DNA of 19,726 bases. It comes from Selenomonadaceae bacterium (GTDB lineage: Bacteria > Bacillota > Negativicutes > Selenomonadales > Selenomonadaceae). The notes beneath the pieces were generated by a model that was not told where the DNA came from, ran no database searches, and worked only from the letters and a program-made list of their open reading frames with translations. This document shows, in pieces, positions 14,415 through 19,726 of this stretch (position 1 is the stretch's first letter; each line of letters opens with the position of its first letter). The stretch is taken from the NCBI GenBank assembly GCA_016280345.1, contig JAEEGN010000187.1, positions 1-19,726 of the forward strand. The letters are read 5' to 3'. The position numbers and the translations under genes are program-made.

Positions 14415-15392
14415 TTGCGTAAAGTATTTTTTACCGCAGTTATTTCCGCGCTTCTGACAGTGGTGGTCCTGATTGCCGCCGGGTCATATTTGGCGGCCGG
14501 ACTGCTCATTGATATGACGCTGCGGCGGGGGACGATCGGAAACCCGCAGGCACCGCCTGTGGTGTACCGGAGCGTTATCGAGGGCAACGGGCGGGCCATC
14601 CGCGAGGCCGGGCGGCCACAGGCTTCTTCGGAGGCGTGGGAGCTCCGATCCTTTGATGGCTTGCGTTTGCAAGCGACGCGGTTCTTCCCGGAGGAGGAGG
14701 AAAGCCATCGTTGGGTGGTCATCGTTCACGGCTACAGTCTGGGCCAGTCCTATGTCTGGGATTATGCGTCGCATTACCTGCGGTGCGGTTATCAGGTTTT
14801 GACGCCGGATTTGCGCTCCTCCGGGAGTAGTGAAGGGCAGTACATCACGATGGGGGCGCTGGAGAGCCGCGACATCAATGATTGGGTCCAAATGATCCGG
14901 CAGCGCGATCCCGAAGCGCGGATTGTGCTGCATGGTATTTCGATGGGCGCGGCGGCGGTCCTTCTGGCGGGGGCGCAGGCGCCGCCCGGCGTAGTGGCGA
15001 TCGTCGAGGACAGCAGCTATTCAAGCCTTTACCGGCTCTTTGGTCAAGAAATAGGCCGACTTTTCGATTTGCCTGCGTTTCCTGTCCTCGATTTCGCGGA
15101 TTTGGTCTGTCAGCGACGGGCGGGCTTTTCTTTCCGCGAGGCGGAGCCGCTGAGGGCGGCGTCTGTCATTCACCTGCCGGTCCTTTTCATTCATGCCAGC
15201 GCGGACAAGCTGGTACCCCACGCGATGATGCAGGAACTTCATGATGTCTGCCATGCTCCCGGAAAGCGACAGTTTACGGCGAAGGGGTTTTCGCACGGCG
15301 TCGCCTGCCAGGACAAGGGTTATTACCCGACGGTGTTTGAGTTCACTGATCGTTACACCGCCGGGGAAGAACAGGCGGAGAGAAGACCGTAG
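14415..15392 (+). CDS. Membrane-anchored alpha/beta hydrolase (325 aa)
   Basis: An N-terminal hydrophobic helix (about residues 5-28) anchors the protein or exports it. The hydrolase fold starts with WVVIVHGYSLG (oxyanion region His-Gly-Tyr). The nucleophile elbow is HGISMG with Ser176; the acid is probably Asp264 in HASADKLV and the base His294 in FSHGVA, so the catalytic triad is complete. It resembles the YqkD-like/BAAT-type group of extracytoplasmic serine hydrolases; substrate unknown. The start is TTG 14415 with GAGG 7 nt upstream. An in-frame stop lies 12 bases before it, and the next ATG (14515) would remove most of the membrane helix. No clear promoter was seen in the 91 nt after the dnaJ terminator, so expression may depend on readthrough or a weak promoter. 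Confidence 0.85.
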   Translation: MRKVFFTAVISALLTVVVLIAAGSYLAAGLLIDMTLRRGTIGNPQAPPVVYRSVIEGNGRAIREAGRPQASSEAWELRSFDGLRLQATRFFPEEEESHRWVVIVHGYSLGQSYVWDYASHYLRCGYQVLTPDLRSSGSSEGQYITMGALESRDINDWVQMIRQRDPEARIVLHGISMGAAAVLLAGAQAPPGVVAIVEDSSYSSLYRLFGQEIGRLFDLPAFPVLDFADLVCQRRAGFSFREAEPLRAASVIHLPVLFIHASADKLVPHAMMQELHDVCHAPGKRQFTAKGFSHGVACQDKGYYPTVFEFTDRYTAGEEQAERRP

Positions 15393-15407
15393 GCTTTCTG
15401 CGATAAG

Positions 15408-15439
15408 AAAAGGGCCCCGCGTTTTTCGCGGGGCCCTTT
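15408..15439. terminator. Bidirectional terminator shared by the hydrolase gene and fba
   Basis: A perfect 10-bp GC stem (15412-15421 with 15427-15436) has a TTTTT loop, flanked by AAAA on the left and TTT on the right. It lies between two convergent genes, 15 nt after the hydrolase stop and 23 nt after the fba stop, and can serve both. Confidence 0.9.
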
Positions 15440-15462
15440 CGGATGGTGAGGGGAGATGCGTA

Positions 15463-16428
15463 TCAGGCTTTACCGTTGCAGCCGAGGACATGGACGAGTT
15501 TGTGCTTGACGATTTCCTTGATGTAGGCGCGGGCGGGCTTCAGGTATTCGCGCGGATCGAAGGCAGAAGGATTCGCGGCCATGAACTCGCGGATGCCGGC
15601 GGTCAGCGCCAGGCGCAGGTCGGAGTCGATGTTGATCTTGCAGACCGCGGATTTTGCCGCCCGGCGGAGCTGATCCTCCGGGATGCCGATGGCGTCGTCG
15701 AGCTTGCCGCCATTGTCGTTGATGATTTTGACGAATTTGGGGACGACGGAGGAAGCGCCGTGCAGGACGATGGGGAAGTTGGGCAGCCGCTTCTCGATTT
15801 CCGCCAGGATATCGAAGCGAAGTTCCGGCGGAACCAGGACTCCCTCGGCATTCCGGGTGCATTGCTCGGGCTTGAACTTGAAGGCGCCGTGGCTGGTGCC
15901 GATGGCTATAGCGAGGGAATCGACGCCGGTCTTCTCGACGAACTCCTCGACTTCGTCGGGGCGGGTGTAGGAGGCGTCTGCCGCGTTGACCTTGACATCG
16001 TCTTCGATGCCGGCCAACTTGCCAAGCTCGCCCTCGACGACAACGTTATGGGCGTGGGCGTACTCGACGACCTTCTTCGTCAGGGCGATGTTGTCCTCAA
16101 AGCTGTGCTTGGAGCCGTCAATCATGACGGAGGTAAAGCCGCCGTCGACGCACGATTTGCAGATGTCGAAGTCGGCGCCATGGTCAAGGTGGAGCGCGAT
16201 CGGAAGATCGGTATCTTCCAGCGCCGCTTGGACCAGATGGACAAGGTAGGCGTGCTTGGCGTACTTGCGAGCGCCGGCGGAGACCTGGAGGATCAGCGGG
16301 GCGTTTTCTTCTTTCGCCGCCTCGGTGATTCCCTGGATGATCTCCATGTTGTTGACGTTGAACGCGCCAATCGCGTAGCCGCCCTCATAGGCTTTCTTGA
16401 ACATTTCCGTGGTCGTGACTAATGGCAT
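15463..16428 (-). CDS. fba: Class II fructose-bisphosphate aldolase (321 aa)
   Basis: It cleaves fructose 1,6-bisphosphate to dihydroxyacetone phosphate and glyceraldehyde 3-phosphate (and the reverse) in the cytoplasm, using a divalent metal. The N-terminus MPLVTTTEMFKKAYEGGYAI and GAFNVNNMEI are typical of the family. The catalytic Asp82 and metal-ligand His83 are in LHLDHG. Glu134 lies in VEGELG, and the other zinc ligands are His180 in IGTSHGAFK and His223 in VLHGAS. The phosphate-binding regions and C-terminus look intact. The start is supported by GAGGAGGGA upstream (complement of 16434-16442). It is a single-gene unit between its own promoter and a shared terminator. Tagatose-bisphosphate aldolase is a close alternative, but fructose-bisphosphate aldolase fits the overall motif set better. 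Confidence 0.95.
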   Translation of the reverse strand: MPLVTTTEMFKKAYEGGYAIGAFNVNNMEIIQGITEAAKEENAPLILQVSAGARKYAKHAYLVHLVQAALEDTDLPIALHLDHGADFDICKSCVDGGFTSVMIDGSKHSFEDNIALTKKVVEYAHAHNVVVEGELGKLAGIEDDVKVNAADASYTRPDEVEEFVEKTGVDSLAIAIGTSHGAFKFKPEQCTRNAEGVLVPPELRFDILAEIEKRLPNFPIVLHGASSVVPKFVKIINDNGGKLDDAIGIPEDQLRRAAKSAVCKINIDSDLRLALTAGIREFMAANPSAFDPREYLKPARAYIKEIVKHKLVHVLGCNGKA

Positions 16429-16467
16429 GTGATTCCCTCCTCAAAGAATAGATTTGGCTCTGTCTGT

Positions 16468-16496
16468 ATTATACCACGACTGTCGTCAGAATTGAA
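16468..16496 (-). promoter_or_regulatory. Extended -10 promoter of fba
   Basis: Read on the minus strand, TATAAT (16468-16473) is preceded by TGG, giving an extended -10 element. A weak -35, TTCAAT (16491-16496), is spaced 17 nt. A short perfect palindrome ACGAC-T-GTCGT (16476-16486) lies in the spacer and could be a protein-binding site, though 5-bp arms may be chance. Confidence 0.7.
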
Positions 16497-16899
16497 GTAG
16501 CCGGTGAAGATTCTCCGGGAATTCCACTCCCGAGTGAGAGCGGCAGGAAAAAGGCGGATCGTCCGGGTCATTCCTAACGCTCGGGTTCATGAAAAAGGCA
16601 CCGATGGATTCGGCGCTGGAGAGTGGAGAGGCGCTGTTTTTCCTTTAGGGAAACGATGGACGGGAGAGGGGCTTGTAGCATTCCCGAGCAGCTTGAAGCG
16701 ATCCGTTGGTTCCAACGAAGACATCTCCTGACCACGCGCAATCCACTACCGCAAGGCGTTCCAAAATCCTGCCATGGTTTCGCCTCCTCAGGTTCAAGGA
16801 TATTCAAGGCCGGGTACATAATATCTATAGGGGTATTGGCTTATCGAGGAGGCTTTCCCCATTTTTCCGTTGAGGATGGCGGACAACCGGTCAATTCGA
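16497..16899. other. Intergenic stretch of about 400 bp without a convincing gene
   Basis: Both strands have short open frames (for example plus 16504-16731 and minus 16574-16819), but none has a good ribosome binding site with a recognisable product. The minus strand shows a nine-codon frame (about 16742-16771) with a GAGGAGG site, and the plus strand has another GAGGAGG at 16846-16852. A perfect inverted repeat CGTTGG-TT-CCAACG lies at 16704-16717. A CsoR-like palindrome sits at 16820-16837. I saw no T-box or other riboswitch signature that I know. It may hold a decayed gene or an unknown RNA. Confidence 0.5.
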
Positions 16900-16928
16900 T
16901 TTACATTGTCCTGTTATTGTGATATAGT
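16900..16928 (+). promoter_or_regulatory. Promoter of the HlyD-TSCPD-PHP operon
   Basis: TTTACA (16900-16905) and TATAGT (16923-16928) are exactly 17 nt apart. Transcription would begin near 16935, which rules out a TTG at 16928 as translation start of the next gene. The leader up to ATG 17000 would be about 65 nt. Confidence 0.7.
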
Positions 16929-16999
16929 TGGATAACGTCAGGAAAAGGGAAAACCCTCTGAAGAATTCTTCGTGGAAACGGGATGTGACGATAAAGTCT

Positions 17000-17995
17000 A
17001 TGGAAGTCGATATCAGCAAGAATGTGAACTACGTATTGAAATTCGGACTGGCGGGACTGTTGCTCCTTGCTTTGGTGTCGGCGGGCGGCGTCTGGTATTT
17101 CCAGCGGGGCAATCGGACGATGACCGTGGCGGATGCCCAGATTAGCGGCAAGGTTGTTCATGCCAGGGCCCGGGCTGCGGGAAGGGTTACGGAACTACTG
17201 GTGGCGGATGGCGATTCGGTGGAGGCGGGGAAAATTGTGGCCCGGCTCCAGGTCCGTGTTTCGGAAGAGCAGCTTGCCCAACTGGAGAAGAATGTGGAGC
17301 TCACGAGATACAATCTCTCCGAACTGCAAAGTGGCGTTACAGTATCGCGACCCGTGTTTTCCAGCGTTGATTCGTCTTCGGCGGAGGAGGCACGAGCCCA
17401 TATGGAGCGTATGGAGCAGCTTTTCGCGATGGGGGCCGTCAGCGCCCGTCAGCGGGATGAAGCGGCGGAGGCTTATGAGGCGGCCCTGGGGGCAAGTAGC
17501 TCTTTCCAGACGTATGTACAGGCGGCCAGTCCCCAGGCTATCCAGTTCGCCGAGATGCAGGTGCGACAGGCGGAGATGGCACTGGCCGCGGCACGGCAGG
17601 AATCCCAGGCTACGGATATTCCGGCACCGGTGGGCGGAACTGTGTATTTGAACGACGTGGCGGTGGACAGTGAGGTCCGGCCGGGTCAGATTATTATCAG
17701 CATCGGCGACGCCGCCAATCTCTGGCTGGAGGCGTACGTCGATCCTGAACGGGCGGACGCGTTGCGTTTGGGGCAATTCGTACGTTATACCGTGGATGGC
17801 AGAGAACTTACCGGTAGCATCGAGGACATCAGAACGCCCAAAGAGGAGGAGCCGGTGCCGGTCGGTCATACGGAAGGGGTAGCGCCGGAGAATCCCCATG
17901 CCGGCAAATACGTCGTCCGGATCTCGCTGCCGGAGAACCGCAGCTTTACGCTTCGGCCCGGCACCAGAGTCATCGCCAGGATATCTCTGGATTGA
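17000..17995 (+). CDS. HlyD/EmrA-type membrane fusion (periplasmic adaptor) protein (331 aa)
   Basis: One transmembrane helix (about residues 13-34) follows a short cytoplasmic N-terminus. A biotinyl-lipoyl-like half (about 51-85: RAAGRVTELLVADGDSVEAG), two helical hairpin segments (rich in Gln, Glu and Ala), the second lipoyl half (PAPVGGTVYLNDVAVDSEV) and a beta-barrel region follow. Such adaptors bridge an inner-membrane pump to an outer-membrane channel, which fits a diderm Firmicute. No pump or TolC-like gene is adjacent, so its partner is unknown. The start is uncertain: ATG 17000 lacks a clear ribosome binding site. GTG 16985 is an alternative with a weak GGAAA upstream, and TTG 16928 overlaps the -10 box. 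It heads a probable operon; the next gene begins 30 nt after its stop. Confidence 0.83.
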   Translation: MEVDISKNVNYVLKFGLAGLLLLALVSAGGVWYFQRGNRTMTVADAQISGKVVHARARAAGRVTELLVADGDSVEAGKIVARLQVRVSEEQLAQLEKNVELTRYNLSELQSGVTVSRPVFSSVDSSSAEEARAHMERMEQLFAMGAVSARQRDEAAEAYEAALGASSSFQTYVQAASPQAIQFAEMQVRQAEMALAAARQESQATDIPAPVGGTVYLNDVAVDSEVRPGQIIISIGDAANLWLEAYVDPERADALRLGQFVRYTVDGRELTGSIEDIRTPKEEEPVPVGHTEGVAPENPHAGKYVVRISLPENRSFTLRPGTRVIARISLD

Positions 17996-18025
17996 AGGGG
18001 TTTTTGAAAGGAAGGGGAGTCAACG

Positions 18026-18304
18026 ATGAGTGTTTACCATTATGTTACGAAGGGAACCTGTTCCCGCTCCATTGATGTTGAGCTCGACGGCAAGACGATC
18101 AGGTGCGTCACATTTGAGGGAGGCTGTCCCGGTAATCTCTCGGGTATTTCCCGTCTCATCGAGGGGATGGATATCGATATGGTTATAAGCCGTTTCGCCG
18201 GTACCCGGTGTGGCAACCGGGAAACTTCCTGCCCGGATCAGCTTGCCAAAGCGTTGGCTGAGGCGTATGGAGCAGAACAGGGGGAGGCCGGTCATGCTCT
18301 TTGA
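18026..18304 (+). CDS. TSCPD-domain protein, TIGR03905 family (92 aa)
   Basis: The small protein has five Cys at 12, 27, 34, 62 and 69, in TKGTCSRSID, IRCVTFEGGCPGNL, TRCGNRETSCPDQLA. The TSCPD sequence that names the family is exact at 67-71. TIGR03905 proteins are small, widespread in anaerobes and of unknown function; the same domain type occurs at the C-terminus of some vitamin-B12-dependent ribonucleotide reductases, where the cysteines suggest metal or redox roles. GAAAGGAAGGGGAG precedes the ATG. Its 3' end overlaps the next gene by 11 nt, indicating coupled expression with the PHP protein. Confidence 0.9.
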   Translation: MSVYHYVTKGTCSRSIDVELDGKTIRCVTFEGGCPGNLSGISRLIEGMDIDMVISRFAGTRCGNRETSCPDQLAKALAEAYGAEQGEAGHAL

Positions 18305-19064
18305 CAGCCATCTTCATACGCGCTTTTCCACTGATTCGGAAATGACGGCGTCCGCGGCGCTGGAGGCGGCTGCGCGCCAGAGGGTAGGGCTGGTTTTTAC
18401 CGAGCATCTGGATTTCAGCTATCCCGGCGATAAGCAGTTCGTCTTTGATCCCCGGAAATACTGGCAAGCGTACGAGCCGCTCCGGGGAGAGAACCTGTCG
18501 CTGGGCGTGGAAGCCGGGCTTGTGCCTGGAGAGACAGAGCAGGTGGAAGCGTTCATCGACGCCGTGCCTTTCGATGAGGTTATCGGCTCCATTCATTTGG
18601 TCGATGGCCAGGACCTCTACGAAAAGAGTTGCTATGAAGGACAGGAGCAGACCGTGATGTACAGCCACTATTTTACATTGATGGCGGCGATGGTGCGGGA
18701 GAATTCCTTCATTGATGTCCTCGGCCATATCGATTACATCGCTCGTTATGCTCCCTATGAGGAGCCGGGCGTTCGTTACGAGCGATGGCCGGATGAGATC
18801 GATGACGTCCTTCGGGCCGTGGTCGCAACCGATACGATACTGGAACTCAACACCCGCCGTATGGGGGAGCAAAAGGCCCGGCAGGAGCTGGCGACGATTT
18901 TTCGTCGATACCGGGAACTGGGCGGGCGGATGGTAACCATCGGTTCCGATGCCCATGCGCCGGAGAATATTGCCGCTCATTTTTCCCTGGCACAGGATTT
19001 CGTTGACGCGCTTAACCTCGAGGTTGTGTCGTTCCAGAATCGGCGAGCTGTTAAGGCTTCGTGA
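18294..19064 (+). CDS. PHP-domain phosphoesterase, HisJ/histidinol-phosphatase family (256 aa)
   Basis: The PHP metal-site motifs are in order: DSHLHTRFSTDS (His6, His8), FTEHLDF, SIHLVDG, GHIDY and GSDAHAPE. All are expected ligands of the trinuclear metal centre. The overall layout is that of HisK-type histidinol-phosphate phosphatases, the eighth step of histidine biosynthesis. No other his gene is nearby, so the substrate could be another phosphoester. The start ATG 18294 lies inside the end of the previous gene with GGGGAGG 6 nt upstream, which is stronger than any earlier in-frame codon. Last gene of the operon; no hairpin terminator was seen before the rRNA promoter. Confidence 0.87.
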   Translation: MLFDSHLHTRFSTDSEMTASAALEAAARQRVGLVFTEHLDFSYPGDKQFVFDPRKYWQAYEPLRGENLSLGVEAGLVPGETEQVEAFIDAVPFDEVIGSIHLVDGQDLYEKSCYEGQEQTVMYSHYFTLMAAMVRENSFIDVLGHIDYIARYAPYEEPGVRYERWPDEIDDVLRAVVATDTILELNTRRMGEQKARQELATIFRRYRELGGRMVTIGSDAHAPENIAAHFSLAQDFVDALNLEVVSFQNRRAVKAS

Positions 19065-19082
19065 ATTATTTTTCAAAAAAAC

Positions 19083-19111
19083 TTGACAGAGGATTCTACA
19101 TGAGGTATTAT
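19083..19111 (+). promoter_or_regulatory. rRNA operon promoter
   Basis: A consensus -35 TTGACA (19083-19088) is followed after exactly 17 nt by TATTAT (19106-19111). It is 194 nt before the inferred 16S 5' end and immediately after the PHP gene. Other rRNA promoters further upstream are not evident, so this appears to be the main one. Confidence 0.85.
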
Positions 19112-19211
19112 AAATAAGCTGACTCGCAGGCATATTGCCTGAGGGCCGGTGGTGTTCCCTGAAAACTGAACAATGCAGAATGAATCATTTGTTGATTCAA
19201 GCCAGATGTGC

Positions 19212-19243
19212 GGGCCGGGGAAACGGAGACGTTTGCCCGGACC
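19212..19243 (+). other. Structured hairpin in the 16S leader
   Basis: The left arm 19212-19225 pairs with 19230-19243 around a 4-nt loop, with two internal mismatches (12 of 14 positions pair). It sits in the untranslated leader between the rRNA promoter and 16S, where processing stems and antitermination signals are usual. I did not find a convincing boxA. Confidence 0.6.
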
Positions 19244-19280
19244 GGAAAAAGCAAGAGTTAGGAACTCAAAGCAGATGAGA

Positions 19281-19296
19281 AGAGCCATGAGGCTCT
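19281..19296 (+). other. Short hairpin just before 16S rRNA
   Basis: AGAGCC (19281-19286) pairs perfectly with GGCTCT (19291-19296) across an ATGA loop. It lies within 10 nt of the inferred 16S 5' end and may be part of the precursor processing region. Confidence 0.5.
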
Positions 19297-19304
19297 CTGA
19301 TAGT

Positions 19305-19726
<422 letters not shown>

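Noticed and set aside
15241..16422. Plus-strand 393-codon frame opposite fba
   Set aside because: It is the complement of a fully conserved aldolase and has no recognisable domain.
16497..16899. T-box or other amino-acid riboswitch in the fba-HlyD gap
   Set aside because: The T-box core TGGNACCGCG and a matching terminator/antiterminator were not found on either strand.
16623..16922. 99-codon plus-strand frame before the HlyD gene
   Set aside because: No ribosome binding site, no recognised family, and it runs through the promoter boxes.

Overview
The window reads as chromosomal DNA of a Gram-negative-type Firmicute of the class Negativicutes. The 16S rRNA begins at the right edge, and its 5' variable regions (for example GAGTAACGCGTAGGCAACCT) have the form I associate with that class. 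The coding sequence is GC-rich, set off by AT-rich promoters with good -35/-10 boxes. A large RTX-like protein without a signal peptide and a HlyD-type adaptor also fit a diderm envelope. I cannot name the genus.

Left part (1-5490): the 3' end of a probable polysaccharide deacetylase and its terminator. A strong promoter at 640-668 follows, then a possible 64-residue ORF, then a 1478-residue glycine/aspartate-rich repeat protein ended by a strong terminator. The repeat protein is built from 20-residue rungs paired into 40-residue units (exact 120-bp register in part of the gene), ending in more classical RTX-type sequence. It is the least ordinary object in the window.

Copper island (5874-9265): a TTGACA-17-TATGAT promoter with a CsoR-type palindrome in its spacer drives csoR, a membrane-anchored HMA metal-binding protein, and a Cu(I) P1B-type ATPase. 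The ATPase frame runs on without a stop into a complete CopZ-like HMA domain, which has its own ATG and ribosome binding site. The likely logic is derepression of CsoR by Cu(I), metal handover by HMA domains and export by CopA.

Heat-shock operon (9328-14323): a sigma-A promoter with a perfect-arm CIRCE element, then hrcA-grpE-dnaK-dnaJ and a terminator. This is the standard HrcA-autoregulated chaperone operon.

Right part (14415-19726): a membrane-anchored alpha/beta hydrolase converges with fba (class II fructose-bisphosphate aldolase, minus strand) on a shared bidirectional terminator. A stretch of about 400 bp with no convincing gene follows. Next comes a probable three-gene operon: a HlyD-type adaptor, a TSCPD/TIGR03905 protein and a PHP-domain phosphoesterase of the HisJ family. 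The window ends with an rRNA promoter, a structured leader and the first ~420 nt of 16S rRNA.

No CRISPR array, transposase, integrase or tRNA was seen.
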